A DNA stretch of 64,000 nt from Bolinopsis microptera (GCF_026151205.1 NC_087072.1:1939375-2003374), one strand, 5' to 3'. Positions 36,718 to 51,274 are shown, numbered from the stretch's first letter. A program made the numbers and translations. The notes: generated from the sequence alone by a model not told the origin.

Positions 36718-39375
36718 CTAAAGTTGAGGATATATATTGGGAAAAAAACAAATATTAATTATATTTTATACAGTAGGTATGTAGCTAAAGCTGGTCACAA
36801 ACGGTTTGTTAACAGATCAAATGAATTAATGATCATAAATTTCAAATACTTATATAGAGATGGGTAAAATATATAGACAACGTTGCATTTTATGACAATC
36901 CATTTCAGACGGTACCAAACTTAAACATGGAGTGTTCAGGTAGATAACCGACCCTGCAAATAAACCGCAGTTTGGGAAGTAATTAACGGCTCTTAGCTGA
37001 CCTTCAGCTTATACTTTAGTGCTTTACAGCCCTATTATTTCTGGGCGGTAAGTTACAGTGTTATAGCCCGCAGGAGCCTTGCTGTAGATTTAATCTTTCT
37101 CCTATGTGACGCAAATGTTAATAAAGTTTTAAAGTTATTGTTTTTACAGCAAAATCCTGCAGTATGCAACCTTTTCAGGGTTTAAGGGATTTACAGACAA
37201 AGTCGTTACAGAATAAGGTGGTTTATTGTTTCAAACTTCATCAGACAACTGAACACAGCTCATGTGCCGAATAAACAAATAGACAGGTGGGCCTGTACAT
37301 ACCTTATAAGGAACCAAATAATTCGTCTACAGCAAATTTAGTCAAAAGTTTGACTCAAATTGTTGTAAACCAGATTTAATGCGAGTAAATTATTCGTCAG
37401 CAGATTTAATTGCCTATTAAATCTTGGTAGAGTATGAATACGCCATATTTTGACATGATATTGTTGATCGTCATTCACAGCCGATAAAAAGTGTCATGGA
37501 ACTTCTTGTCAACGGAATTCGACTAATTCGAGTTCTAGAATCTAGAAGTTAGCAAAATGTCTGACTAAAACTTTGGTTACCAAAGGTAGCCAACGCTGTC
37601 TGCACTAGGATTACCGAATAGTTTGGAAAATATTCGGATTTGGAGTTCGGTATTCGGTATTCGATTCGACCGAATATTCGGTGATTCGGTATTCGGTAAC
37701 CGAAAATATTCGGTAACCTATTATCGAACCACTGAATATATTCGGTCGAATATGTTCCACTGCCGAATACCGAATCGACTGAAAATCGATCGAGCGAAAT
37801 TCGAGCGAATATTAAAACATTCGGTCGACCGTATATATTTGGAATGCAACGACAATTTCATTTTATTTCAATAAATGCTTCTGTAAAAACACAATTTTGA
37901 GTTGTTGGCAGTCTGTCTACAGATTTTTTAGTCTGTCTACATATTTTAAGTCTGTCTACAGATTTTAGTTTAAAATATGCAGGATTTGAGGCAGCGTTTC
38001 AATCTAGGACAATAATGTTACCATAAATTGGTTGAAAATCGAACATCAGTTAAAGTTATTTGCTGATTTCCATGAATTAAATGGTAATGCAGCTAACCAC
38101 GGACGTGTTGAAAAACTAAAAGTGTGGGAAAGTATTTGGTTTTTACATTTTAATCCTGCCAAATGTTAATTAGTACATATCAACTTGAACAATAATCCTA
38201 ATTTAAATTATAAGGTAAATGGTATAGAACTTGAAGTATCTGCACAGGGAAACGATTTATGGAGGTTACAATATTTCCCATAGCAATAGAAATTGTCGCA
38301 CTCAAGCTAAGTACGCACTTAGCTCAAGTTCACAAAAGTTAAGTACAAGTTTCGTGGAAGAGGTCCTGCTTTGGAATGAAAAGATCAAAGCATGCATTTA
38401 TAATTCTAATGCAAATCGTATGATTTGTTGAATTGTAAGACATTTTGAGTTGTAAGAAATTTCCAGTTGCGGCTCATAGAAGTTGGGGGATTGTCTGGGA
38501 GCTGGAGAGCGTCCAGACTCGAGAGGCGGTCTACACGTCTGATCAATAAGATGGATATTCTTCCATACGGCTACAGACCCTCAATTTGACAACTGCATGG
38601 CAGAGCGGCGAATATACGCGAGGACCTCATAGAAGCTTTTAAGTAGCAAGTGGTTTGAATAATTATGGATCGAGTATTTCGGAATAGCAGATCTAATTTC
38701 AAGCAACAGAATAACACAGATTAAGAATTTTTTTCAAATCTTTTCTTCCGGAGCGAGTTATTCCTTACTGGAACAAACTCAACAAACTCCTTTCTGAGGT
38801 CAAAAGTTCAGAAAGGGTAATGGTTTTAATATTAAGCTGAACGAGTATTATATCAGAAAATGTGCATTTTTAATTCGTTAAGCAACGGTAATTATTTCTG
38901 GAACGTACAGTAGAAGTTATATTTAGAATTGAAGGGAGCCCGGAGCAATTATATTGAAAATAAAAAGAAACATAACGATTATCTTTGGTTTCATCCTTAT
39001 GTGGCAAAGAAGCGCTTGATAAATATTCATTCCTATCCCCTGGGAAGAAAGAATAGGTTTTTAAATTATAATATTCGATAAATTATTAATATTAATGTTG
39101 ATAGGGAAAAATGTATATACTTATTCCATAAAGTGTGATTGATACGTTGTAGAGATGTGTGATGACGTGGGATTAACCATAATCATAAATGAGCGTTAAA
39201 AACTGCAGAACGAGAATCTTAAAATAGTATATTGCTTTTGGACACGAAGGGAAACACACAACGTAAGGCTTGAAATCTTCGGAAAACTACATCATTAGAG
39301 CCTCAAATTATTTGTTATATAGTCAATAGTAGTGTTCAAATTATCAAACTTAAAAATCTTAAAACAGTGCAGGTG
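36718..39375. other. Gene-poor spacer with an ATTCGGT-rich block
   Basis: At 37618-37830 the heptamer ATTCGGT and its inverse ACCGAAT recur about a dozen times in both orientations, resembling the decayed ends of a transposon. Elsewhere no supported gene. Confidence 0.45.
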
Positions 39376-39598
39376 CAGTGGGTTACTATGGTTACAGTGG
39401 GTTACTATGGTTACAGTGGGTTACTATGGTTACGGTGGGTTACTATGGTTACGGTGGGTTACTATGGTTACAGTGGGTTACTATGGTTACAGTGGGTTAC
39501 TATGGTTACAGTGGGTTACTATGGTTACAGTGGGTTACTATGGTTACAGTGGGTTACTATGGTTACAGTGGGTTACTATGGTTACAGTGGGTTACAGC
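39376..39598. repeat. 19-bp minisatellite (TGGGTTACTATGGTTACAG)
   Basis: About 11.6 nearly identical copies; two units have ACGG for ACAG. All three + frames are open, giving Trp/Tyr/Gly-rich shadow frames. Each unit ends TTACAG, a weak acceptor-like string. Confidence 0.95.
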
Positions 39599-42500
39599 TT
39601 TAAAACACGTGGTGTTGATCTGTCACGTGACATGTCACATGGTTTTCAGATCATCTACTCCAGTCTGCAAACTAAACAGAAAACAATCACTTGATCATCA
39701 GTAAACAATCGCTTAATACCTTAATACTTTAATGTAATCGACTAATGCAAAGAAAAATTCGGGAACTTATTTGAAAACGCATGAGCAGATCTAGATAGGG
39801 TAACAAAAGCGGTCATAACTGCTGTCAGAATTTAATCTACCTCATTTCATCGGTTTATCACCAAGGGCAACCGCACTGTTGTTCCATTCTCCTTGCCAGT
39901 GGTCTAGCAACTATCAAGCAGTTCGTAATGAGATTATCCAACTGATGGATTTGTACAAACATCTAGCATGCGATCAAATCAGGTGGTTTATACTTTGGTA
40001 GTCGGTATTTGACAGAAACCATACTTATCTTGGCGCTGCTCTGCAACCTACATCCCCCTCCAATTATTTTCCTAAACTCATTAACTCACTACATGTTATA
40101 CGTGGGAAGATGAGACGGTACATGTAGATAGACGAAGGTAAAAGTGTCGTACAGCAAACAAGAAGAACCTGTGATAGAATGAGGGACGGTAACATTACTC
40201 CCATTAGGCTCTCATTAGCCTCGGAAGGAAACACTAAATAGTTTAATTTAATGATCGGGTGATTGTTTGTTAGTCACATAATTCATATTTTCCAGTGCAG
40301 TAGATGTTCTCGGCTTAACACTTGACAAAATAAGAAGGGTATTACAGGGTATTATAGGGACGACCCCACGTATTGGTGTAAGTTGTTTAGTTGTTGACTA
40401 ATGATAGTCCTGCAACTAATAATAACAATCATACAGACAGGAAGAACTATCGGCTCTGAAAAGTTGAAAGCTCAATAATGTTGCAACATTGAATTCTGCA
40501 TCGGCCCAAGTGTTTACTTAATGAATGCTGCACCAAATTTCAATGTAGGAATGGTTTACAAATTTATGACCCAATGTGTTTGAATCAAACAAATTGGGTC
40601 GAATAGGAAATACTACGCACCAATATATACTTACCAATGAACATAGATAGTAAATAGTATAAAATTGAAAGAATTGAATCTCTCGCAATTGATATTAATA
40701 AAGAATCGAAAATATTCAAGTACTTGAATTATAAAAATAGTCCAATGTTGGACAAGAAAATGAGGAAAGCAATAAATTGAAACTCAAAGTTCAACAATGC
40801 GTTCCAATTAAATAAAAATAGGTATAAGTTGTTAGCATTTGTTATCAACATGTTTGGGAACCCGTGTTTTTTACAGCTGATGGGTGTATTTTTACTCTAT
40901 TTTACATTTTGATGATTAATTGTTGTACTTTTTTACATGTATTTGTTTGAACACAACAAACACATAGGTAGTAAACCATGCCCAAAATAACTTGGACCAT
41001 CAAATAAAGTTCAACCCGAATCAATTATATCTGATACAGACTTCACTTAAAAACACAAATATAAATAGTCGAGAACTGGAGATACCATAGATGTACTTAA
41101 ACTTAAAGATTTTAATTAACATATGTCACATTTAAAACATATGAGATATTTCTGTCAGATATGTGTCAGAATGATGGCTGAATTAATGTGCGTGTGGTTA
41201 GGTGATGTAACACGGAGTGAGAACTCTAGAAATACTGTAAAACATTAAATTCAGCGCACCAAAATAGCTAAACCAAAGAATTCGCGGTTACTGTTTTAAG
41301 ATTTCCATAAGATTAAACCTGGATACACTAGCCAGAAGCGCAGGATGTCTTTACAGTTGCTAGGTTACAGTTGCTAGGTTACAGTTGCAGTGTCCCGCCA
41401 TTAGTTTCCTGCTTCGTAACACTTTTGACAGGTAAGCTACCATACAAAGTTAGGTTGCTAATAGAATAAAGAAACCTAAAAATGAGATTGTTACATAATA
41501 CACATATAACTTATGAATGAAACAGAAATATGCCATGTGAAATTGTAAATAAAATCTTAAAGCATCCTCATAAGATTACTAAACTTTTATTCAGAGTTGA
41601 TGGTGTAAAGTATATCTAATAATAGACAGCAACTTTCTAAAGAATTCAAAATATGTTAATAATATTAATAATAATAATAAAGTATGTTTAAAACACAACA
41701 ATTGTGAGTAAAGTTAGAAGTTAAAACCCAAACATCAAATTGAAATAAAATTTGGAAAAAAATCTACCACTTCTATTTCTTAAAACTGCACAAAAATACT
41801 TTATTTTAGTAACTAATGCTAGAGATGTATGGCTATTTTCAGGTAGTCTAAACGCATGCCCATATTGCTTCACCACACACACTCCATCTGACCTCTCGAT
41901 CACATAGCTTAACTTGACATCTCTTGTTAACATAAAATACTAAATTTTAAGAATAATAAAATTCTAAAAATAAAGATATAAGAAATTCTGCACATCTGCA
42001 AAGGTAATAAATGACAGTTAGTATCAACACTTAGTGCATATCTGTTCGTGATTTTAGACCTAGGTTCGGTGTTAATAAGAATACTAGACCCGTAGTTAGT
42101 CCCAACGGTTAGTGACAAGCTATTCGATGCACAAGTGACCAACCAGTTAGTAGTGACTGCATGAGACTGTGCATATCTCACATATCACGAATATTTGACA
42201 AAATTCCCTCATTTTAAACCAAAACAACCTTACAACTGTGGCACACACCAATTTGTACCAGTATGGAAACCATTTTATTGAAAAAGTTGTTGACCAAAAA
42301 AGAGCAACGATTAGTCAAACTAGGAAAACTAGCTGACCGATTGAAAAGCCGCTCAGGATTTGATTCGACTTAGTAAACTCTTCAGGTGATGGTATTAATA
42401 ATAATAATTCAATACCCTTCAATACATAATATGTAGGTTAGAATAGTGAGCAAGAATTTTAACTTATATCACTATATCATGTATCTGTTTCCTTCGCGTT

Positions 42501-43216
42501 TTGTAACAATAAATTCCTGCAACGACTAGGAAACGTCTCTATTTTTATCCTAACGTCAGATAATAATATGATAATAAGTTAATACTACTGTTATAGCTAT
42601 CAAGTTTTCCAAGGTATTCCAAAGAAAATAAAGTAAGCAAGATTATGTGCTGGTTAGGGAACTTTATCTCCCAACACTTATATTAGTACCAAATCTTTAT
42701 AAAAGTTGTAACTTTAAGTAACATACTGTGACAAGCCACAACTCACCATTATCCATTATATATACCAAATATTAACGGCAGCTAATGAACGGGACGAAGC
42801 CAAATCGACCTAAAACTATAGATAATAAATAAATTACGATAAATAACGCAGCTGTATACTAATAATAATACTTTGAAAGATTAAATCATTGTGCTATAAT
42901 ATATAACTACCCGAACGGAGCTGTAGGCGAAAAGATGTATCAAAGATGCGCTTTTTGAAAAGAATCATGAGCCTATAACAGGATGTAAAAGGATTGCAGA
43001 ATGAGAAGAATTTGGATCGGTGATTATGAATCCAATCTTGAATATTCGAACATGTCGAGAGAGCGTCATAGCGTAGACTTCCTCTAAAATACCCTCATTG
43101 TAGGATCAGGGAGCAGTGATTAGGATTACCTGGCTGACCTAATTGTCCTACAGCTAAGATCTTTACACTTACAGAATCTGCTGCGCAACCAAGTCTGGTA
43201 GGGCACAGCGAAGGTA
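39599..43216. other. AT-rich spacer, no gene recognised
   Basis: Contains CACGTG/CACATG clusters at 39606-39645 and a short tandem GTTGCTAGGTTACA (41355-41390). No frame with a recognisable domain. Confidence 0.45.
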
Positions 43217-43385
43217 CAATGAAGGGGCCACGTACAATGAAGGGGCCTCGCACAATGAAGGGGCCTCGCACAATGAAGGGGCCTCGCACAATGAAGGGGC
43301 CACGCACAATGAAGGGGCGTCGCATAATGAAGGGGCCACGCACAATGAAGGGGCCTCGTACAATGAAGGGGCCTCGCACGTCGGA
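43217..43385. repeat. 18-bp minisatellite, about nine copies
   Basis: Unit AATGAAGGGGCCTCGCAC with C/T and A/T variants. Being 18 bp it is open in frame on both strands (Met-Lys-Gly-Pro-Arg-Thr on +). No adjoining gene was recognised, so translation is not supported. Confidence 0.95.
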
Positions 43386-45999
43386 ACAAGGTTTTTATAC
43401 ACTCCACACAGCCACCCCAACTACTAGTAACTAGAAGTTGAGTATATCTACAACTAGCCAGAAAAACTTTAGTAGTCAGTCAGACGAGACAAATGGAGTA
43501 ATACAAAAGGTAATCAGAAGTATCTAGTATTTTCAAAGTCGTCACAAGTAGGTCTCGCACTATTTCTTATAATATAGCGGCGATAAGAAAAGCAGCTACA
43601 GCAAAACCCCTAAAACTTCGTGCGTGTCGAAAGAGAATGATGGGCAAAAATGTGCCGTACTCAGAAATACGCGGACATGAATTACTATCGAATAAGATGA
43701 GTGGAGCAGTTTTGGGGGTTGTGCCTCGTGCAAGGTGAACTGTAATTCGGGGCACGGAATATCATGGTTAGTCGTGTTTAAAATACACCCTGACGTGTTC
43801 CTACTGACAGATGGGAGTGTTACTTTTGACGAGAGTTTTAAAAACACTGAAATGTAAACGCAGAGGGATGCGGTTTGTGTTTATAACAAACTTTGTAGAG
43901 CGAAAGTATTACATGAGTATGTTTGGCAACCACAGAAATTAATCAAGCAAAGTTCTGTTTACATAATGGGCCAAGATAACAATTAATTCTCACTGAAACC
44001 AAACTCAAAACGCACTGCGCAGTACCTTCAAAACGTTTACTGTTAATATAGTAAATATGAAGTTGGAAATACACGTACAAGCTATGACTGGTTTTCGCAC
44101 TTCTGCAGCCAACTTTGGCAGACGATAAATACAGTCATGGTAGTTTAAAATAAACCCGAATTACAACTACAGGTAAGGAATTATAGACGGTAGACCGTAA
44201 CCAATAAATTAACCGTCACTGGTCAATACAATTAAAATTACACGTTAAATTCGAAGTAATTATGTACTTCTGTGAAGACTGAAGTAAAAATACATATTTA
44301 AATCTGTCATTATAAGAATTATATATTTAATTTAGATTGATAATTATTATACTTCCTGGCTCGTTCGTTTTAATTTAAAATCTGCAAAACCAACGGATGC
44401 GACCAAAATGACTGTGACACTCCCATTCAAGAATTGAATGAAATTTTCTAAAATTTCTAATGCAGGTCCAGACGGTGCCACAATGAAGATACTGATAAGT
44501 TACTACTGATATGACAATCAGCACCTCTTAAAGTAGCCTCATTAAACAATTAGAGGAATTAGCACGACGCCGTACTTTCTCGTTTATTGTACGGTATATT
44601 ACGTATTTACTGGTATATAAACTCCCATTATATCAGGTTTTAATCGCACCTACGTGTGGTTAACGTCACCATTATTTGATATGAAGACATGCCATCTAAT
44701 TTAAGTGGATAATTAATCAATTGGTACGACGCTTTAGATTTGTAGAACAATTGAGAGAAATTATGTACCGATCCTTCACTTTAATTTCCCCTGTCCCGAT
44801 AGTCGAATAGAGTATGGTACGGATCAATCTAAATGCTTAGATTATTTATTTATTTATTTTTTTTTTATAAATGTGAGACAGGTAGGACTTACTTATAATA
44901 AGGGTGATACAATTATAAGGGAGATATTCGCACTTTTGAATGTCATTGAATGTCATTGAATTTCAAAACAGTGACACACAAGACAATGTTTGGTCCGACA
45001 GTGATCAGTATGCTAGTGTAAAAGCTTTAAAGGTAGTTCTCAAGTACATACTTTACCCTAATACTTTTAATAACTTAACAACTAAACATTCGTCTGCCAC
45101 ATAGTATCACTTCAAATTACACCGTGGTCTGGAAACTTGCTCTGACGACCACTTGTTAAACCCCAGTTACTCTATCTCTTCCCTTACTCCCTTCACATAT
45201 TTCACATATTTCTCTGACTACCTGGTGAGTGGTGTTCCTTGCTTTCATGTACACACCCTACCAAAGGTCTTAATTGTCTGACCTTTGTCTGCCCTTACAA
45301 TAACATTAAAGTAACAAAGAAACTTTAACTTTAACACTTTAATATACTCGTCGTGCCTGGTAAGGACTAAGGGAAGCAATATAACGTGTAATATAATGTT
45401 AACTTCTCCTACCCTCGCTATATAGCCTTGAAGAGTACGTGATACCAGTAGTTTTGGAAGATACTATTAAGTGTGAGCATGGAATCAAGTGCAGCGTACA
45501 ATGAGCGATACTGCCAAGTAACGAAACTCTGGAACTTGAACCTGAAGCTATTTGGATCCAGATGATGATTAACAACAAGATCAAGAGTTCCAAAAAATAG
45601 GCGCTTAAAATCAAATTCAGTGACCTCATGAGATCTGTTAGTTAGAATGTAACTATTAACTTAACTTAAATCATTGTAGGGGTTGTTTCATTTGACAGCT
45701 GGAAATAATTACTTTCCTAGTCGTAACAATAGACACCCGACTATCTGGGAAGCAAATCAATGCTGTAACCAACAACGTTATTATTTACCAACAAAGTACG
45801 TAATATTATTAAAGGCTAGCTGTATAAGAAAAGTAATTCCCAAGAAACTATATATATATTCTAATTTTAAAATTATATTATAGTGCTATAGTAAATTTCC
45901 AACTTTTGTATGCCATACCTGTATAGGGAGGTTTTGCTACTAGTGACTCACTTTGTCCTATATTCATACTTCACAACCTCCTCTGTATAGTATATAAAA

Positions 46000-46070
<71 letters not shown>

Positions 46071-47472
46071 GAAGCCCTACCCAGAGGCATTACTCGGCAG
46101 TCGGCACTAACGCTTTAAAATCTTCAATTATAATCAAATATAAATATATGCACACGATGTATAAAATATGATTACGCTATTAGCAAATTTAAATAGTGAA
46201 TCAAAACACATTAGATGCCATTCCAAAAGTACATTTTATCAGTGTAATCCTGACAGTTCATAATATCTGTAATCATATATAGATATATGAGCATATTCTG
46301 CATCTTGCTAAAATCATAGCATTGCGGGAATCAAAATGAACTTAGATAATCGTAGTAACCGAATGTATCAACCAAAATTGAACCTCAGTCATTATCGAAA
46401 TAACTTGTGTTATCAAGGTCCTAAATCCTGGAAAATTGTGTGCTCCTCTGCAACCTGTTTCAAACACATTACAATAGCACCAAGCTTGAATGCCAAAAAA
46501 CAAGGTTAAAGGAATTATTTCTTAAAGTTCAGTCGTACAGCGATAAAGTTGTATGGTTACCATTAGACAAATCGCCAAAACTTTATTTTACTGTAATTGC
46601 AATAAAATTGGATCCCTACTGCAAAACTTTACTCTCTGAAATAACTGTACAGCGGTGAATTGTGGACAAAGGTTGCAGCGGCTTTACCGAAGCAGTATGA
46701 TCAAACTGAGAATAACACAATATGTGGAACAGAATAGTAGTAAATGAGTAAATGTGGCACTTTGCCGTAAATTGCCTTTTAAAAGTTTAGAGGGTCAATT
46801 AAGTTGCTGTAAGGGACCGTACACATACAATATTTGCCATATTTTTACCTTTTCAGACCGTTCACATACAATGTTAGCCATATTTTTACCTTTTCAGCCC
46901 GTTCACATGTACAATGTTTGAAATATTTTTACCTTTTCAGACCTCAGCCCTCCCCTTAACGCATTACTATTGTGTAATAATTACATAGGAGTAAGCTTTT
47001 CCAAACTGCCCTACTACCCTATAGGCTGCCTTACGTCATATATAAACCGTCCTTCAGTACAGTACAAGAAAAATGGATTTTTCTCCTGTGAATATTTTTG
47101 CAAATTGCCGACGTTTCGTAGCATCGTCAGAAAACTGACTATACTGATTGATTTTTGCGGTATTGAATGTTATGTTTAATTTCTAAATTATTATCGCCAG
47201 GATATGTAATTAGCACTAATTACGTAATGCAAAAAGTAGTCCGTCTACCGTGTCCTGAAGAAGCTTCGTTAAGTTGCCATGGTAATTTCGACCATTTGTA
47301 AAAAATAATCAGAGGACAAAAACCTGTTTTAACTGTTCTCATTCCAATGAGAAAATATATACTGACAAACGATTTTAGGAGCAAAATATTAAGAAAAAGA
47401 AGTTGAACTTCCCTCAGGGAAGTAAGGCAGTAGGCTAAATGAAATGGAGACGAAAACGCAGGCAAAACAATA
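43386..47472. other. Gene-poor spacer with microsatellite and acceptor-like triplicate
   Basis: Includes a (GATT)n microsatellite at about 46001-46069. Small frames at 46440-46658 and 47220-47495 have no recognisable motifs. See the separate entry for 46817-46940. Confidence 0.45.
46817..46940 (+). repeat. Three copies of a 41-bp unit ending in a strong acceptor-like tract
   Basis: Unit CCGTTCACATACAATGTT...CATATTTTTACCTTTTCAG; each copy ends with pyrimidine tract plus TTTTCAG. After the last copy comes ACCTCAGCCCTCC, which I cannot tie to a coding exon. Confidence 0.8.
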
Positions 47473-47853
47473 CGCGTTAAAGGAAACAGTAACAAGTGTC
47501 TCGTGTTAAAGGAAACAGTAACAAGTGTCTCGTGTTAAAGGAAACAGTAACAAGTGTCTCGTGTTAAAGGAAACAGTAACAAGTGTCTCGCGTTAAAGGA
47601 AACAGTAACAAGTGTCTCGTGTTAAAGGAAACAGTAACAAGTGTCTCGTGTTAAAGGAAACAGTAACAAGTGTCTCGTGTTAAAGGAAACAGTAACAAGT
47701 GTCTCGTGTTAAAGGAAACAGTAACAAGTGTCTCGTGTTAAAGGAAACAGTAACAAGTGTCTCGTGTTAAAGGAAACAGTAACAAGTGTCTCGTGTTAAA
47801 GGAAACAGTGACAAGTGTCTCGCGTTAAAGGAAACAGTAACAAGTGTCTCGTG
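47473..47853. repeat. 29-bp minisatellite, about 13 copies
   Basis: Unit GTGTTAAAGGAAACAGTAAC + AAGTGTCTC, almost perfect; variants are GCGTT for GTGTT and one GTGAC for GTAAC. Confidence 0.95.
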
Positions 47854-50738
47854 TGAACCGATCCAGCTGCCAGCTAGGCGTGGCTTTCTTGCTGATTTAT
47901 AGGTTTCAATTACACTATGTGTATATCCTTAGTCAATCAATTATCTACTGTCAACTATGGAAAGCAACCGCGTCCATCATTAATCATTTTGTTACCTCTT
48001 CAAAAAGTGCAGTTGCGACTTAATTAATCATTCCACAGTACACACAGTACATTTGATACTTCGTAAGATAGATTCAAAAGATGGCAAATAGGACAGTCAC
48101 TGTTGGAAGTTTGGCAGCTTTTCAGGTTTTAAAAGACGAATATGACTAATCACGACATTTTAACTGATCCTATGGCCATTGTCGAAATGTCGAAAATATG
48201 AAAAATGTAAAATGTGGTCAAAGAAAATTGTTCAGTCACTGTGACAAATACCCTACCTCTATCACAATCAGCCTCAGTCTCCCCATCACAAAGGTCGACA
48301 ACGGTTCGGTTTATCCTCCTCCCGAAACCTCCACAAAATTAGTTCCCAGCCCAGTAAGTGAGTAGATTGGTACAAATGTTGCCAAGCACTCAGCTGAATT
48401 CCAGTCTCTAGTCCCTTTTTGAAGCGTTCATGAACCTACAACTTTTAAGTATTCAGGGAAAGGTACAAGACATAGATATAGAGGGGAACCAGCCGAAGAG
48501 ACGTCTGCTAAATTATCCACATAACCAAATTGAGTCCCCCTCTCTCTCTCTCCCTCTCTCTGGACAGCTCTAGAAGTACCATTTCATAACTTTAAGAATA
48601 GGCCGCGTTGAACAAAATTCCCAAGCACTTAACATCCTAACAAAACCAACATATACAAGTCAGGATTATAAATGTTGCGGACCCCGTACATTTTATCGTG
48701 AGGATACAGCCAATGTCTGCCTTGGAATTGGATAACATGACCTGCTCACTGCTGTGAAACACCCTTCACTTTTTCTAGGTCTTTCCCGGAGATTATGTTT
48801 TAAAGTACTGTTGGTTATTCGTCGCTTGTACCAAGCATTGACGAAATTCCATGACACAAAAATGCCAACGGCGTTCATAAACTCGTGGTACATGAAGCCA
48901 AGTATTTGTAACTTCAGAGAGAAGTTCGGGTTGACTTTAAAATTCTCACGAGGAGTTGAAATTAACATTTTTAATCAACTCAATCATGGTCGCCCAGACC
49001 GATATACACTGAATCTGGCCCCCTCCCCCCTCCTATGCATGTTAGACAGTACCCTATATTAATATGTTTAAACATGAACCTAAGCCCAAACTTGTGCAGC
49101 TTTGATAGACGAGTTAAGGTGTCGGCAAACAAAAAAAGAAGGTAGCAGAAGGTTATAGCAGGGCCCGATTCAAGATTATGAGGTAGAGACTGTCAGGGAA
49201 ACATATTAGGCTCAGGAGAAGGAGGTCGTACGGCTCGTGTCATGACGTCACACCACGTGTCATGACGTCACACCACGTGTCATGACGTCACACCACGTGT
49301 CAAGATTATGAGGTAGAGACTGTCAGGGAAACATATAAGGCTCAGGAGAAGGAGGTGGGTCAGAAGAGCAGGGGAGATAATCAGGAGTGTGGAGAAAGAA
49401 GTGTTATCATTAATTCACTTGCCTCTGTAGTCTGTACTTGCCTCTGTAGTTTGTACGTACATTGCTGCTAGATGTTTAAAAGCATATTGTTAATTACATC
49501 CTCAATCTACGCCGTGAGAACAAGTTAATAATAACTGTTTGCCAGAGTTGGAAAGTATTGAAATCTTAGCCGTACGACCTGTATGACGTCATGACACGTG
49601 GTGTGACGTCATGACACGAGCCGTACGACCTGTATCAGGGATTATTATTTTGTGACCGAACGTGACCAAAGGAGTTAGAACTGATGATTCCAGACTCCTG
49701 ATTCCAGACTCCTGATTCTAGACTTCTATATCCTGCACGTTGATGAGAGTCTCCCTAAATTAAGGAGAAGTACAAATAAGAAGGAAGCTGGTAGTTATAA
49801 TGTGTTATCAAGACCTCTTTGGGAACTGTATAGAGACTTGAGAACGCTGGCCCCTTTAAACATGACACCACCTTCAACTTACAGGTCAATAAATGCAGAC
49901 TAGTTTGGAGCCACGGGACAAGCAGAGGAGTTTAAACTGTTCTCATCACACAGAGATAGATAGAAAGTGCATTAGATCCGATCTAATGTCGGAGTCTCAA
50001 TCGATCGATCTAATTGAGATCGATTGATTGAGACTCCGACTTTGGACTACTTTCAGAAGAAAATTTGGTGCTCATATAACAACATTAGGTATCATACGAT
50101 GACGAAAGTAAACAAAATATACTGACACATGTTAAAATGTCATAGGTCTCACTACATGCAGCGTGTTGACTCGAAAAGATGGGTGATCAAGGTGCAGCAA
50201 ATTTGAATGACTAACTAATGAATACCAATTAATTGCTGCTTCCACCATCATTTAGAGCTTGACACAACAACAATTCTGTACATGTAGTCAGCTCTATTTC
50301 GGCACAGGATCTCATCTATTTTTTTGTAACTAATTACTGGTTTTGCGATACACGTTGTCGTTAATGATAAACGATACAGTTTCCTTATCATTAACCTCCT
50401 TATTTTGGTGATCCTATCATTTTGGTTTTATGAATGGGAGATTCCAGCCATGAGTTCAAGTCTCAATAATACACATTGTATTAGTGGTTAAATCCTTCGT
50501 AAATTAGTTCGATACATATACATAGTAGGGGTAAAATTATCTCTTTCTACGAGGAAATGATGCTAACTAACTGAAATAATTACCTTTCTATTCAGCTGAG
50601 TTTCAAAATCATTGCAGTTTGATCAGTGATGAACTGTTACAGAAATTAAATTCAGCGAACACACATACCACACTTAAAAACATACAGAAGACATTTAATT
50701 GCACCTCCTATAACACTCCCGTGTGAACCACCCACAAG
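47854..50738. other. Gene-poor spacer with CRE/E-box repeats and hairpins
   Basis: At 49170-49226 and 49302-49358 a 55-base block (AGATTATGAGGTAGAGACTG...) is duplicated around three copies of CGTGTCATGACGTCACACCA, the inverse of the unit in the SLC6 intron; two more lie at 49583-49620. A CT-rich microsatellite lies at 48538-48562. Bases 49993-50040 form a long palindrome (CGGAGTCTCAATCGATCGAT pairing with its inverse). No gene seen. Confidence 0.5.
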
Positions 50739-50887
50739 CAGGGACAAAAGGAAATCGCGGCATGTACGGAATCGCAATTTTTCCCATTATTTGCGACACA
50801 TTTTATGTTTAGTTTAATATACCGCGAAATGTAATTCGCGGTATCGCGATTTTTGGCCAAAATATTCGCGAAATCCTTTTGTCCCTG
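50739..50887. mobile_element. hAT-like MITE, about 149 bp
   Basis: Left CAGGGACAAAAGGAAATCGC and right end, inverted, CAGGGACAAAAGGATTTCGC. Flanks CCCACAAG and CCCACAAC make an 8-bp target duplication with one mismatch. CAGGG termini plus 8-bp duplication are the hAT signature. Related ends occur at 60958 and 62476. Confidence 0.8.
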
Positions 50888-51092
50888 CCCACAACTTGCC
50901 CACAAGAAGAGCACTACAACATAAGCACACAAACAGTCCGAATAAAGAGCAAACTGTTCACCACTGGTCTGATTATTATCCGCACGACAAACGTTTACCT
51001 GCGAGACGAGGTGGACAAAGCCCTAAAAAGTGTCTGCCCCTCTTCTCCGTCTGCTCTAACTAGTAGAGGAGGTCACCATTATATCTGTATAA

Positions 51093-51274
51093 CAGCTGCA
51101 GGTTCATGTTAACATATCAAACATGTAGTTGTATCCCAATGCCCCCTATTATATTCTATGATCTGTTTTCCACACTGAGTTGAGAGCTGTAGGTTCATGT
51201 TAACATATCAAACATGAAGTTGTATCCCAGTGCCCCCTATTCTATGATCTGTTTTCCACACTGAGTTGAGAGCC
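51093..51274 (-). repeat. 92-bp tandem duplication of the end of the last glutaminase-like exon
   Basis: The block containing CTCTCAACTCAGTGTGGAAA...ATCATAG (terminal codons and stop) plus downstream sequence is repeated once, offset 92 bases. The second copy lies in the 3' UTR and is not needed for the frame. Confidence 0.85.

Noticed and set aside
39332-39704. Trp/Tyr/Gly-rich frames on the + strand
   Set aside because: Shadow of the 19-bp minisatellite; no start context, splice signals or family match.
43095-43434. Overlapping frames on both strands through the 18-bp repeat
   Set aside because: An 18-bp unit without stops is automatically open; no flanking coding evidence.
47473-47853. 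CRISPR-like array of 29-bp repeats
   Set aside because: Repeats are directly contiguous with no spacers, and the DNA is from an animal genome.
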